This document shows, piece after piece, positions 1 to 8,773 of a stretch of 64,000 nucleotides of DNA (the stretch's first letter is position 1; each line of letters starts with the position of its first letter). A program made the translations under genes and the position numbers. The notes under the pieces are model-generated. The model was not told where the DNA came from. It did not search any database and saw only the letters and a list, made by a program, of their open reading frames with translations. The stretch is from Achromobacter sp. HZ34. Lineage in GTDB: Bacteria; Pseudomonadota; Gammaproteobacteria; Burkholderiales; Burkholderiaceae_B. Location of the stretch: positions 62,001 through 126,000 of the forward strand of contig NZ_NJIX01000003.1 in assembly GCF_002209485.1 (NCBI RefSeq). The letters run 5' to 3'.

Positions 1-623
1 ATATCGACGGCGGTTCCACCGGGCGGACCAACAGTGCCGGCACCGGCGCCTATGCCACCTGGATGTCACAGGGCGGCTGGTATGTCGACGGCACCATCAA
101 GGCCAACAGCTTCGGCAACGAATTGCGCGTGGTCGGTAGCGATGGCAGCCGTACGCGCGGCAAGTACGACAATTCCGGCTTCGGCGGTTCGATCGAGGCA
201 GGCAAGCACTTCAACCTGCCCGATGACGGCTTCATCGAACCCTACTCGCAGATCGCCGCCTTCCGCGGTAGCAGCGTCGACAAGACGCTGGGTAACGGCT
301 TCCACATCCACGACGATCCCACACGGTCGGTACGGGGGCAGCTGGGCTTCCAGGCCGGCACTACGTTCGAAGCCGGCGCGGGCTATATGGTCCAACCGTA
401 CATGAAGGCCGCCGTGTTGCGCGAGTTCGTCAACAGCAACCATGTGGCGCTCAACGGCACGACCATCTCGGACAACCTCAGCGGCAACCGCGCCCTGGTG
501 GGCCTGGGCATGCAGGCGCAACTGAAGCAAAGCCTGCAGATCTATGCCGACGTCGACTACACCAGCGGCGGCCCGGTAAGCCACAGCATCTCTGGCGACC
601 TCGGCCTGCGATACGCGTTCTGA
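1..623 (+). CDS. Autotransporter beta-barrel domain, C-terminal fragment
   Basis: The reading frame is open from the left edge of the window and ends at 623, so only about the last 206 residues are visible. They show the alternating polar/aromatic strands of an outer-membrane beta-barrel (for example YATWMSQGGWYVDGTIKAN, then QLGFQAGTTFEAG and LQIYADVDYTSG) and finish with GLRYAF, the C-terminal aromatic residue typical of type V autotransporter barrels recognised by the BAM complex. The barrel would anchor and export a passenger domain that lies outside the window, so the passenger's function (adhesin, protease, other) cannot be told. A different large outer-membrane barrel is possible but less likely. 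Confidence 0.8.
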   Translation, partial: IDGGSTGRTNSAGTGAYATWMSQGGWYVDGTIKANSFGNELRVVGSDGSRTRGKYDNSGFGGSIEAGKHFNLPDDGFIEPYSQIAAFRGSSVDKTLGNGFHIHDDPTRSVRGQLGFQAGTTFEAGAGYMVQPYMKAAVLREFVNSNHVALNGTTISDNLSGNRALVGLGMQAQLKQSLQIYADVDYTSGGPVSHSISGDLGLRYAF

Positions 624-635
624 GGAAAGCGCCTG

Positions 636-1595
636 TCAACCTGGAGGCCGGGCAGAGGATTTTTGTACCGGAGCCGGTCCTACACCGCGTAGCAGGAAGC
701 GGCGGTAGACCGGCCCTTTGCCTTGGTCGATGACGATGGCGCCGCCGACGTTCATGCGCGGCTCGGACTTGCAGGACGGGTCCAGCAGCCACAAGGCAGG
801 TACGCTGCCGCGTGGCGGCACATCGGCCCATTGCGCCGGTAGAAAGCCCGCGGCCATGGGAACGTTCAGCGCTTCAAGCCGCGTGCACAGGCCCGCGAAC
901 GATTGCGCCGCCAGGAAGGCCGCGCGTACCGGCGTGCTGCCTTCATTGCTCACCAGCACCTGGACGGCGATACGGTCCAGATTCAGCTGCCAGCCCAGGA
1001 CGGTAACGCGCACGGGCCGCTCCAGTGCTGCCTGGCGCGGCCACACCAGATCGGCGGGGGCCTCGCCTGCCAGCACCTGGGCCGACGTATCGGCCAACCA
1101 CATGGCGCCCGCGCGCCATTGCGCCAACGCCGGGCTCTCGCAGCCGCCGGCATTGGTCACGATGCGCCGCGCCTGGGTGGGCGTCATGAAGACGGGAGGC
1201 TGTTGTACCGCCTGTGCCCGCCAGATGGCGCGCGCCGACACTTTCAAGCGCGCCCGCGCGATGGTCTCCAGCTGCGTCGCGCGCGTGTCTTCGCGCCCGA
1301 AGCGCGGGCACACGTCCGCCACCTTGTCCAGCATATCCAGGCCGGTGATGGCCTGGTTCAAGACGTAGTTGTTGGCGGGGGCTGTCGATGCCAGCACCGC
1401 CGCGTTCATTGCAGCCGACTCAGGGCTTGGCAAGACCATATCGGTGTCGAGCAAGCGCTCGGCGGCCCGCGTGGAAGGCGCGTGCAGCGCGGTGGCCGCC
1501 ATGGCGATGGCAAGGATCGCGCTGCGGGCCAGGCGCGCAGGTACGCAGCTCATGACGCGGGTCGAACTACGACAACGCATGGCGCCGGCGTCCAT
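636..1595 (-). CDS. Secreted protein of unknown function
   Basis: A 319-residue protein with an N-terminal hydrophobic stretch (about residues 20-45, ending ...APSTRAAE), which looks like a Sec signal peptide. An internal Met at residue 15 would give a more usual signal peptide, so the start is uncertain. The mature part has several cysteines (VADVCPRFG, NAGGCESP, AGLCTRLE, LDPSCKSE) that could form disulfides in the periplasm. Its ATG overlaps the TGA of the upstream MaoC-like gene by one base, so the two are probably cotranscribed and translationally coupled. I do not recognise a family, and the neighbour gives no clear functional hint. It converges on the autotransporter gene with only about 12 bases between them. 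Confidence 0.7.
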   Translation of the reverse strand: MDAGAMRCRSSTRVMSCVPARLARSAILAIAMAATALHAPSTRAAERLLDTDMVLPSPESAAMNAAVLASTAPANNYVLNQAITGLDMLDKVADVCPRFGREDTRATQLETIARARLKVSARAIWRAQAVQQPPVFMTPTQARRIVTNAGGCESPALAQWRAGAMWLADTSAQVLAGEAPADLVWPRQAALERPVRVTVLGWQLNLDRIAVQVLVSNEGSTPVRAAFLAAQSFAGLCTRLEALNVPMAAGFLPAQWADVPPRGSVPALWLLDPSCKSEPRMNVGGAIVIDQGKGPVYRRFLLRGVGPAPVQKSSARPPG

Positions 1596-2044
1596 CAGCC
1601 GGATTTATCTTCGCTGAGATCGAACAGGATGGTCGCGTCCAGTTCCAGCACGCTTTCATCATGCTGGTTCAGTACTACCCACGTCCATGACGTAATGCCG
1701 AGGTCCGGCCGCGAGGATGACGTCCGCACGGCCTGCACGCGCGCCTCCAGGCGTAATTCGTCGCCGGGCCGCACGGGCACGCGCCAACGCACTTCGCCCA
1801 GGCCGGGCGAGCCGAAACTTTCCGAATCGTGCAGTGCCGCGTCCACGGCCATGCGCATGGCCAGGGCGCAGGTGTGCCAGCCGCTGGCGATCAGGCCGCC
1901 CCAACGTCCTTCGGCGGCACGCGCCGGGTCCGTATGAAACCATTGCGGGTCGAACTGCCGGGCGTAGGCCAGGATCTCGGCTTCCGTGACGGTAACCGGG
2001 CCACCCTTGATCACCATGCCCTGCTTGAACTCGGCGAACTTCAT
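1595..2044 (-). CDS. MaoC-like hot-dog dehydratase
   Basis: A protein of about 149 residues of the MaoC/(R)-specific enoyl-CoA hydratase family. The hydratase signature is visible near residues 27-50: FDPQWFHTDP, with the Asp and His spaced as in the catalytic D-x4-H pair, followed by GGLIASGWHT. Members hydrate or dehydrate 2-enoyl-CoA thioesters in the cytoplasm; the specific acyl substrate cannot be told. I chose the Met at 2044 because an AAGAGG ribosome-binding site lies just upstream; a longer open frame to 2080 has no such site. The gene is followed, with a one-base stop/start overlap, by a secreted protein of unknown function. Confidence 0.85.
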   Translation of the reverse strand: MKFAEFKQGMVIKGGPVTVTEAEILAYARQFDPQWFHTDPARAAEGRWGGLIASGWHTCALAMRMAVDAALHDSESFGSPGLGEVRWRVPVRPGDELRLEARVQAVRTSSSRPDLGITSWTWVVLNQHDESVLELDATILFDLSEDKSG

Positions 2045-2235
2045 ATCGCAACATCCTCTTGGTCCACTGGCGGCAGGCACGCCGCCCCCCGCGTCAAGGC
2101 GTCAACCTGCGCGACGCCGTAATGCGGTCGGCCTTTAGGATAGTTCAAACTCGGCGGATGAGTGTTTCGACGAAGGATGAGACAAATGGGCCCCCCAGCA
2201 AGACGCAGCCCGCTGGAACACCCTGGACAGAACAA

Positions 2236-2256
2236 GGTCCACGCTCCGCGTGGACC
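2236..2256. terminator. Hairpin, likely terminator of the amino-acid binding protein gene
   Basis: GGTCCACGC and GCGTGGACC form a perfect 9-bp stem around a TCC loop, about 80 bases past the stop of the minus-strand ABC binding-protein gene. On the minus strand the stem is followed by TTGTTCT, moderately T-rich, as in an intrinsic terminator. Confidence 0.55.
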
Positions 2257-2334
2257 CTTGAACTAAAAATACCGATGCCGTTACCCGAGACCTGTCATCC
2301 AGCGGTCAGGAACCCAGCACCCGTCCCTGGAAGG

Positions 2335-3357
2335 CTATCGTATCGGCCAGGGATACATCGCGCCGCCCTGGCTCCACAGGGCATTGGTGCCGCGCGCCAG
2401 GCCCAGCTTGCTTTGCTTGCCGACGTTGCGCTCGAAGATCTCGCTGTAATTGCCTACCGCCTTGATGGCGTTATAGGCCCATTTCTCGTCCACCCCCATG
2501 TTCTTGCCGGCGCCCGGCGTAACACCCAGGATGCGCTGGATGTTGGGATTGGGGCTCTTGAGCATTTCATCGACGTTCTTCTGCGTGATGCCGTATTCCT
2601 CGGCTTCCATCAGCGCGAACAGCGTCCAGCGCACCACGCCCAGCCATTGGTCGTCGCCCTGCCGCACCATCAGGCCCAGCGGCTCCTTGGAAAAGCGTTC
2701 AGGCAGGATCTCATAGTCATCCGGCTTGGCCAGCTGCGTCGCCCGCACGGCGGCCAATTGCGACGCGTCGTCCGTGAAGGCATCGCAACGGCCTGATTCG
2801 AAGGCACGCACCACTTCGGTCACCTTGTCGATGACCACCGGCGTGAACTTGATGCCATTGGTGCGGAACCAATCGGCCAGGTTCAATTCCGTCGTGGTGC
2901 CCGGTTGCACGCAAACCGTGGCGCCGTCCAGTTCCTTGGCGCTCTTCACATTCGACGACTTGCGCACCAGGATGCCCTGGCCGTCATAGAAGCTGGCCGC
3001 CACGGCCGCCAGGCCCAGGGACGTATCGCGCGTCTGCGTCAGCGTGACGGTGCGCATCAGCACGTCGACCTCGCCCGATTGCAGCGCGGTGAAACGCTGC
3101 TGCGTCGACAGCGCGGTGCCCTTGTACTTGGAAGCGTCACCGAACATCGTCGCCGCGACCGCGCGGCAGATGTCGACGTCCATGCCTTCCCACTCGCCCT
3201 TGCTATTGGTGGCGCTGAAGCCGGACACGCCGTCGCTCAGGCCGCATTGCACATACCCTTTCTTCTTGACCGCGTCGAATACGGTGCCGGCAGTGGCGCC
3301 GGCGCTGGCGCAGGCCAGCGCGACAGCGGCGGCCAGAACGGACAAGTGCTTTTTCAT
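2335..3357 (-). CDS. aapJ: General L-amino acid ABC transporter, periplasmic binding protein (AapJ/BztA-like)
   Basis: A protein of about 340 residues with a signal peptide (MKKHLSVLAAAVALACASAG, cleaved near ATA-GT) and the family 3 solute-binding fold. The mature N-terminus (YVQCGLSDGVSGFSATNSKG, then WEGMDVDICRA) is characteristic of AapJ/BztA proteins, which bind a broad range of L-amino acids in the periplasm and deliver them to an AapQMP/BztBCD permease. No permease or ATPase gene lies next to it here, so it is either an orphan or works with a transporter elsewhere. The start at 3357 has a GGGAGA ribosome-binding site; a longer frame to 3390 does not. Two GTTCAAAC direct repeats lie 28-48 bases upstream. 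Confidence 0.88.
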   Translation of the reverse strand: MKKHLSVLAAAVALACASAGATAGTVFDAVKKKGYVQCGLSDGVSGFSATNSKGEWEGMDVDICRAVAATMFGDASKYKGTALSTQQRFTALQSGEVDVLMRTVTLTQTRDTSLGLAAVAASFYDGQGILVRKSSNVKSAKELDGATVCVQPGTTTELNLADWFRTNGIKFTPVVIDKVTEVVRAFESGRCDAFTDDASQLAAVRATQLAKPDDYEILPERFSKEPLGLMVRQGDDQWLGVVRWTLFALMEAEEYGITQKNVDEMLKSPNPNIQRILGVTPGAGKNMGVDEKWAYNAIKAVGNYSEIFERNVGKQSKLGLARGTNALWSQGGAMYPWPIR

Positions 3358-3542
3358 GATGAGTCTCCCGGGTTGGCGTGCATTGTTCAAACGGATGGTT
3401 CAAACAGACCGTCACGAGCGGATGGCTCGGACGATGACGGCAGGCGCGGCGGCGACTTGATCCGCGCCGGCCAACAGGAGAACTTATGCCGCCCCAGCCA
3501 CGGGGGCAATTAGGTAGAACACTAGGAGCAGGACAAGCAGCC

Positions 3543-4658
3543 TCAGTTGCCGGGGTGGAAGGCAGCGGCGGCGCGACCGATGCGGTCGTTGACGGCATCC
3601 CATTCGGGCGTGCGGGGCGGCGCCTCGACCAGGATCTTGGCGTAACCACGGCCGTCCAGTTCGCGCAGCAGCGAATAGATCGCATGGGCGTATTGCGACG
3701 GATCCGCCGAAACCGGTTGCCAGGTCAGCGCCGCGTCCATTTCCAAGGGACGCGGCGTATAGCCGATGATGACGCTGCGGCCGGCGGGCAGCCCGACCCC
3801 CACCACCAGTGCTTCCAGGATGGCCCTGTCCACCAGCTCCAGCGGCGTCTGCGGCGCGTAGTGCGCCTTCAACGTACCGGAGGCACGCGGCGCGGCGGCA
3901 TCGGGCGCAGCGGGCAATTCGCCCAGCACGCGCGCGATGTCCTGCGGGCTGATATGGCCGGGCCGCAACAACACCGGCCCCACGCCTTCGCCCAGGCGCG
4001 ACAGGTCGATGATCGTGGATTCGATCCCTACATCCGCCGGACCGCCCTGCAACACGGGCATGCCGGCCGCCACTTGCTCGGGGAACTCCGCCAGCACGTG
4101 TTCGGCGCGCGTCGGCGACACGTGGCCGAAGCGGTTGGCCGACGGGCCCGCCACGCCGCCATGGCCGCCCTTGAGGGCGGCGAAAGCGCGCAGCAGGCGT
4201 TGCGCGACGGGATGCGAGGGGCAACGGACGCCCACGCTGTCCTGTCCGCCGCTGACCGCCGCATCGATATGCGGCGCGCGCTTGAGGATCAGTGTCAGCG
4301 GTCCTGGCCAGAAGGCATCGATCAGGGCGCGGGCCTGTTGCGGAATATCGCTCGCCCAGTAGCCCAGGTCGGCGTCCGGCGCCACGTGCACGATGACGGG
4401 GTGATTGGACGGCCGGCCCTTGGCGGCGTAGATACGCGCCACTGCCGCGGCGTCTTCCGCATCGGCCCCCAGGCCGTAGACGGTCTCGCTGGGAAAGGCG
4501 ACCAAGCCGCCCTCCAGCAGGACGCGGGCGGCGTGGTCGATGTCCTGGTCCGTGGCGGCAGTGGCCGCGATGCCCGCGGAGGCCGCGAGGTCCGATGGAG
4601 AGAATGGCGCGGTTGCAGCGGCGTTACCCGTAGCAGCGGCGTTGCTGGCCTGGCTCAT
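3543..4658 (-). CDS. sua5: Threonylcarbamoyl-AMP synthase (Sua5/YrdC family)
   Basis: A protein of about 371 residues. The YrdC domain covers about residues 40-220 (GGLVAFPSETVYGLG, AAKGRPSNHPVIVH, FWPGPLTLILKR, GPSANRFGHVSPT) and is followed by a C-terminal Sua5 domain (SGTLKAHYAPQTPLEL), so this is the long Sua5 form rather than the short TsaC form. It makes threonylcarbamoyl-AMP from threonine, bicarbonate and ATP for the t6A modification of ANN-decoding tRNAs. The N-terminal 30 residues are Ala-rich low complexity. I chose the ATG at 4658 because GGAGAAG lies upstream; a GTG at 4673 lacks one. It follows purK by 18 bases in the same operon. Confidence 0.92.
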   Translation of the reverse strand: MSQASNAAATGNAAATAPFSPSDLAASAGIAATAATDQDIDHAARVLLEGGLVAFPSETVYGLGADAEDAAAVARIYAAKGRPSNHPVIVHVAPDADLGYWASDIPQQARALIDAFWPGPLTLILKRAPHIDAAVSGGQDSVGVRCPSHPVAQRLLRAFAALKGGHGGVAGPSANRFGHVSPTRAEHVLAEFPEQVAAGMPVLQGGPADVGIESTIIDLSRLGEGVGPVLLRPGHISPQDIARVLGELPAAPDAAAPRASGTLKAHYAPQTPLELVDRAILEALVVGVGLPAGRSVIIGYTPRPLEMDAALTWQPVSADPSQYAHAIYSLLRELDGRGYAKILVEAPPRTPEWDAVNDRIGRAAAAFHPGN

Positions 4659-4676
4659 GTTGTGCTTCTCCACCGC

Positions 4677-5939
4677 TCAATGCGGCGCCGGCAATCCCAA
4701 AGCCGCTGCCACCTTGATGGCGTCGGCGCGCGCTTGCCCCATGGTGGCGGCGATGATGGTCACATGGCCCATCTTGCGGCCCCGCCGCGCCTCGCGCTTG
4801 CCATACAGGTGCAGCTTGGCGCTGGGCACGGCCAGCGCGGCGGCCCAGTCGGGCTCGCGCTGCGCATCGCTGTCGTCCGGGTACCAGATGTCGCCCAGGA
4901 TGTTCAGCATGATGGACGGCGCCAGCAGATTGGTACTGCCCAGCGGCAGGCCCGCCATCGCGCGCGCCTGCTGTTCGAATTGGCTGGTGACACAGGCGTC
5001 CATGCTGTAGTGGCCGCTGTTGTGCGGGCGCGGCGCGATTTCATTGACCAGCAGACGGCCGTCACGCAGGACGAAGAATTCCACGCACAGCACGCCGTGG
5101 TAATCCAGGCCCTGGGCGATGGCCAGCGCGGCGGCGCTCGCCTGTTGCTCCAGTTGCGCGTCGGGGCCGGACAAGGCCGCCAGGGCCACCGTCGATACAG
5201 CCAGGATGCCGTCGCGATGCACGTTGCGCGACACCGGGAACATCACGGTGGCGCCGTCGAAGCCACGGGCGATGACGACGGAAATTTCATGGTCCAGCGC
5301 CAACAGCGCTTCCAGCACGCAGGGCACGCCGCCGAATTCGTCAAACGCGGCCAGGGCCTCGGCGCGGGTGGCGACACGGGCCTGGCCCTTGCCGTCGTAG
5401 CCCATGCGCGCCACTTTCAGAATGCCGGGAAACAAGGCCTCGTCGGCCTGCTCCAGGTCGGCGCGCGCGCGCACCGCGGCATGCGGGGCCACGGCGATGC
5501 CTTGCGCGGCGATGAAGGCTTTCTCGGCGATGCGGTCCTGCACGACGGCCACGGCGTCGGCGGCCGGGCTGACGCGGCAATGGTCCGCCAGGCTGCGCAG
5601 GCTCTGCGCGGGCACGTTCTCGAATTCGGTGGTGACGGCGCGGCACAGGCGGGCCAGTTCGGCCAGGCCTTGCTCGTCGTCGTAGGCCGCGTGGATGTGC
5701 TTGTCGGCCACCATGGCGGCCGGGCCGTCGACGGCGGGGTCCAGCACCGCGACCTTGTAGCCCAGGCTTTGCGCGGCATGGCAGAACATGCGGCCCAACT
5801 GGCCGCCGCCCAGCAGGCCCAGCCAGTCGCCGGGGGCGATGGTCTTGAACGCGGCACCAGCGGTGGCCGTGGCTGCGCCGGAAGCCGACGTGGCCTCCGT
5901 GGACTTGATGACGGGATTGCTCGTGTCCGGGCCGCTCAT
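4677..5939 (-). CDS. purK: 5-(carboxyamino)imidazole ribonucleotide synthase
   Basis: A 420-residue ATP-grasp enzyme. It begins with an Ala/Thr-rich leader, then [20 protein letters not shown] (nucleotide-binding start), [23 protein letters not shown] and the catalytic region [20 protein letters not shown] with [10 protein letters not shown]. PurK converts AIR, ATP and bicarbonate to N5-CAIR, the step before PurE in purine synthesis. The start ATG overlaps the purE stop as ATGA, so purE and purK are translationally coupled. The N-terminal extension of about 30 residues before the ATP-grasp fold is longer than in E. coli. Confidence 0.95.
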   Translation of the reverse strand: MSGPDTSNPVIKSTEATSASGAATATAGAAFKTIAPGDWLGLLGGGQLGRMFCHAAQSLGYKVAVLDPAVDGPAAMVADKHIHAAYDDEQGLAELARLCRAVTTEFENVPAQSLRSLADHCRVSPAADAVAVVQDRIAEKAFIAAQGIAVAPHAAVRARADLEQADEALFPGILKVARMGYDGKGQARVATRAEALAAFDEFGGVPCVLEALLALDHEISVVIARGFDGATVMFPVSRNVHRDGILAVSTVALAALSGPDAQLEQQASAAALAIAQGLDYHGVLCVEFFVLRDGRLLVNEIAPRPHNSGHYSMDACVTSQFEQQARAMAGLPLGSTNLLAPSIMLNILGDIWYPDDSDAQREPDWAAALAVPSAKLHLYGKREARRGRKMGHVTIIAATMGQARADAIKVAAALGLPAPH

Positions 5940-6466
5940 GCCGATGCTCCCTCGGGCGGGACTTTCATATTGCGCGCCACTTCGGTCTGGCGCGCGCGGA
6001 ATCCGACCAGCTTGGCGTGCAGGGCATCGTCGGTGGTCGCCAGGTTGGCGATGGCATGCAGCGCGGCGTTGGCGGCGCCGGCCTCGCCGATGGCGAAGGT
6101 GGCTACCGGCACGCCTTTGGGCATCTGCACGATGGACAGCAGCGAGTCTTCGCCGCGCAGGTATCTGGACGGCACCGGCACGCCGAAGACCGGCACTTCC
6201 GTGAGCGCGGCCATCATGCCCGGCAGGTGCGCGGCACCGCCGGCACCGGCGATGATGGCGCGCAGGCCGCGGGCGCGGGCCTGGGCGCCGTATTCGGCCA
6301 TGTCTTGCGGCATGCGGTGGGCGGAGATCACCTGCGTCTCGCAGGGCACGCCGAAGTCCTCCAGCATGGCGACGGCATGCTTCATGACCTCCCAGTCGCT
6401 GGAAGAACCCATGATGACGCCGACCCGCGGCGCGGTCGGGGACGAGATGGTCGTAGAGGCAGTCAT
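5936..6466 (-). CDS. purE: N5-carboxyaminoimidazole ribonucleotide mutase
   Basis: A 176-residue class I PurE. The substrate-binding motifs are all present: [13 protein letters not shown] near residue 16, ISAHRMP near residue 48, [13 protein letters not shown] near residue 71, and [14 protein letters not shown] near residue 108. PurE interconverts N5-CAIR and CAIR in purine biosynthesis, downstream of PurK. It is the first gene of purE-purK-sua5 on the minus strand; the short N-terminal tail ([13 protein letters not shown]) is slightly longer than in E. coli. Confidence 0.96.
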   Translation of the reverse strand: MTASTTISSPTAPRVGVIMGSSSDWEVMKHAVAMLEDFGVPCETQVISAHRMPQDMAEYGAQARARGLRAIIAGAGGAAHLPGMMAALTEVPVFGVPVPSRYLRGEDSLLSIVQMPKGVPVATFAIGEAGAANAALHAIANLATTDDALHAKLVGFRARQTEVARNMKVPPEGASA

Positions 6467-6591
6467 AAGCCGGAGCGCAGTCGCAGTCGTATAAAACCTG
6501 GCATTTTAACCGGGGCGGGGAAATGTGACGCTGGACGCGGTCGGCGGCGGTCCCGTCGGGCCAGCCCGCCGGGACCTGCCCTGAAAGGGGG

Positions 6592-6610
6592 GTGGGGGCT
6601 GCGCCCCCAC
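6592..6610. terminator. GC-rich hairpin between the DsbB-like gene and purE
   Basis: GTGGGGGC and GCCCCCAC form a perfect 8-bp stem around TGC, in the 263-base gap between purE (starting at 6466, minus) and the DsbB-like gene (ending at 6730, minus). On the minus strand it is followed by a short CCCCCTTT run. It is probably a terminator for the upstream membrane-protein gene, but could be a dispersed palindrome. I see no other gene in this gap. Confidence 0.4.
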
Positions 6611-6729
6611 AGGCCCCCTTCATGCGGGGCGCGACGGCAACTCGGTAGTCGCCGGTCCGCACGGCCCTGCTCGGCTCGCGGGCGGATGACGTGGTCCGGC
6701 ATGGCGGGATCTTGCCGCCCCTTCCCGCC

Positions 6730-7401
6730 CTATTGCGGGGTGGCGGCGGGCGGGGCCGGTAGCGGGTCGGGGACTGGGGGCGTGGGTTGCCATTCGGGGG
6801 GCAGCCAGGTGTAGCCGTGGCCCGGCGCCGGGCAGGTGGAGACGCCGCATTGCAGGGCGGTGGCCGCGGCCAACGCCAGCGCCGCGAAAAAGAACAGCCA
6901 CATGGGCAAGGCCGTCAGCCAGCCGACGCGGCGCGGCATGGCGCTGTCGGTGGCCCTGCGGTCGACCACCAGCATGAAGGTGCACCAGGCCAGCAGGGCC
7001 GTAAAGCCAGCCAGCGACCAGGTTGCGGGATGCAGGCCGAGCAACGTCACCGAGTCGGCGGCTGCGGGGATGGAAGCCATGGCCGCCACACCCCCGGCAG
7101 GGACCACGCTGGCAACCAGGCGCGGCAGCACGTGCAGACCGCTGGCCGCGATGCCACCCAGCGCCGCCGCCAGCGTCATGGCGTAATGCGCCGGCGACGG
7201 GCCGAAACGCAGATTCAGCAGCACACCGGCACCGGCCATCAGATAAGCCAGGCGCTGCAACTGGACGGCCGCATCCGGCGGATAGCCATGGCCGAACTCC
7301 CACACCAGCGAGGTGCACAGGACGGCACAGATGGCCAGCAAGGCCAGTGCGTTGAACGCAATCGAAGCCGGCCGCGGTGGCCGCATGGCAAAGTTCATCA
7401 T
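6730..7401 (-). CDS. DsbB-like four-helix membrane protein lacking CXXC
   Basis: About 223 residues with four hydrophobic segments. The second, [21 protein letters not shown] followed by [21 protein letters not shown], resembles the quinone-binding helices of DsbB, the inner-membrane enzyme that reoxidises DsbA. However, the first periplasmic loop reads [10 protein letters not shown] where DsbB has its CXXC, so that redox pair is missing. Cysteines remain in helix 1 (ICAVLC) and near the C-terminus (LQCGVSTCP). The protein ends in a Pro-rich tail. It follows a small DUF5993-like protein gene, a pairing I recall for DsbB-family genes. Starts at 7401 or 7398 are preferred over a TTG at 7425. 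Assignment to DsbB is moderate; any oxidase function would need other cysteines. Confidence 0.55.
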   Translation of the reverse strand: MMNFAMRPPRPASIAFNALALLAICAVLCTSLVWEFGHGYPPDAAVQLQRLAYLMAGAGVLLNLRFGPSPAHYAMTLAAALGGIAASGLHVLPRLVASVVPAGGVAAMASIPAAADSVTLLGLHPATWSLAGFTALLAWCTFMLVVDRRATDSAMPRRVGWLTALPMWLFFFAALALAAATALQCGVSTCPAPGHGYTWLPPEWQPTPPVPDPLPAPPAATPQ

Positions 7402-7468
7402 GGAGCGGCGCTCATCGTGCGGCAAAGGTCGGCGAGGGGTGAGGCCAGGCGCGGCAAAGGAGTCATGA

Positions 7469-7633
7469 TCAAAGCCGCAGGCCCGTCACGGGTGCAAGAT
7501 TCCATTGGCCGGTGACGCTTATCGCGAAAAGGATCAAGGCCAGGATCCAGAACGCGAAACTCGCGCCGCGGCGCCCGCGCAATCCGAGCCAGATCGCCAG
7601 CGTGCCGAACAGAAACGGCAGCAGCATGATCAT
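7469..7633 (-). CDS. Small membrane protein, DUF5993-like
   Basis: A 54-residue protein made almost entirely of two membrane segments (MIMLLPFLFGTLAIWLGL and FAFWILALILFAISV) joined by a basic RGRRGA turn. The start at 7633 is set by a strong GGGGAGA ribosome-binding site; the open frame continues upstream but without one. It looks like the DUF5993 family, whose function is unknown. It lies 67 bases upstream of the DsbB-like gene on the same strand, so the two are probably expressed together. Confidence 0.65.
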   Translation of the reverse strand: MIMLLPFLFGTLAIWLGLRGRRGASFAFWILALILFAISVTGQWNLAPVTGLRL

Positions 7634-7794
7634 CAGTATGTCTCCCCTGTGCGCCCTCCCATGCGAGCGAATGCGCCGCACTATAAATGAAGCCCGGGCA
7701 AAAGACGACTTCAGCGCGAATATCGCAAGGAGCTCAGGATGAAAGGAGCTCAGGGTGGTCCGCCGAGCGGCCACCGGACGGACGCCCGCGGCAC

Positions 7795-7828
7795 AAAAAC
7801 CGACGGCCACCCTCGGTGGGTGGCCGTC
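7795..7828 (-). terminator. Rho-independent terminator of fba-purC
   Basis: GACGGCCACCC and GGGTGGCCGTC form a perfect 11-bp stem with a 5-base loop (7802-7828). Read on the minus strand it is followed by GGTTTTTG (7795-7799). It lies 50 bases past the purC stop. Confidence 0.85.
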
Positions 7829-7878
7829 AGAGGCTTACGCAGGACTCAGGCCGACCAGCGCTGCCGGTCAGGCCATCA

Positions 7879-8760
7879 TCACGCCATCAGCCGATCCAGC
7901 GCTTCGCGGTACTTCGCTCCGGTCTTGGCCAGCACGTCGGCCGGCAGGCGCGGCGCCGGCGGGGTCTTGTCCCACGGCTGCGTTTCAAGATAGTCACGCA
8001 CGAATTGCTTGTCGAAAGACGGTGGGCTGGTGCCCACCTTGTAGCCATCGGCGGGCCAGAAGCGCGACGAATCCGGCGTCAGCACTTCGTCCATCAAGTG
8101 CAGCGTACCCTTGTCGTCCAGGCCGAACTCGAACTTGGTGTCGGCGATGATGATGCCCTTGGTCAGGGCGAAACTGGCCGCCTCGCCGTACAACTTCAGG
8201 GTCACGTCGCGGATGCGTTCAGCCATCTCCTGGCCAACTTCCTTGACCACATGGGCGAAATCGACGTTCTCGTCATGCGTGCCGAACTCCGCCTTGGCGG
8301 CCGGCGTGAAGATGGGCTGGGGCAGCTGGCTGGCCTGCTGCAGGCCAGGCGGCAGCGCAATGCCGCACACCGCGCCGGTGGCCTGGTAATCCTTCCAGCC
8401 GGAACCGATCAGATACCCGCGCGCCACCGCTTCAACCAGGATGGGCTTCAGGCGCTTGACCACGACCGCGCGGCCGCGCACCTGGTCGACTTCATCAGGC
8501 GCGACCACATCCTCAGGCCGCACACCGGTGGAGTGCGTCGGCAGGATATGGCCCAGCTTGTTCAGCCAGAACTCGGTCAGCTCGGTCAGCACCTGGCCCT
8601 TGCCGGGCACGGGGTCATCCAGGATGACATCGAACGCGGAGATGCGGTCGGTGGCCACGATGAGCAACTTGTCGTCGCCCACTGCGTACATGTCGCGGAC
8701 CTTGCCGCGTGCAAGCAGGGGCAAGGACTTGATGCTGGATTGATGCAGAGCGGTAGTCAC
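7879..8760 (-). CDS. purC: SAICAR synthase (phosphoribosylaminoimidazole-succinocarboxamide synthase)
   Basis: A 293-residue enzyme, the larger form of PurC common in betaproteobacteria. Visible motifs: [30 protein letters not shown] at residues 14-43, [32 protein letters not shown] and [17 protein letters not shown] with DKQFVRDYL. PurC joins aspartate to CAIR using ATP in de novo purine synthesis. The start codon is GTG with an AAGGAAA ribosome-binding site. It follows fba by 13 bases and ends at a strong terminator. Confidence 0.96.
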   Translation of the reverse strand: MTTALHQSSIKSLPLLARGKVRDMYAVGDDKLLIVATDRISAFDVILDDPVPGKGQVLTELTEFWLNKLGHILPTHSTGVRPEDVVAPDEVDQVRGRAVVVKRLKPILVEAVARGYLIGSGWKDYQATGAVCGIALPPGLQQASQLPQPIFTPAAKAEFGTHDENVDFAHVVKEVGQEMAERIRDVTLKLYGEAASFALTKGIIIADTKFEFGLDDKGTLHLMDEVLTPDSSRFWPADGYKVGTSPPSFDKQFVRDYLETQPWDKTPPAPRLPADVLAKTGAKYREALDRLMA

Positions 8761-8773
8761 GGGCTTCGTTTCC

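Noticed and set aside
3486-6494. A 1002-codon open frame on the plus strand opposite sua5, purK and purE
   Set aside because: It mirrors well-identified minus-strand genes and its translation is Gly/Arg/His/Gln-rich nonsense typical of high-GC antisense frames; no ribosome-binding site or domain.
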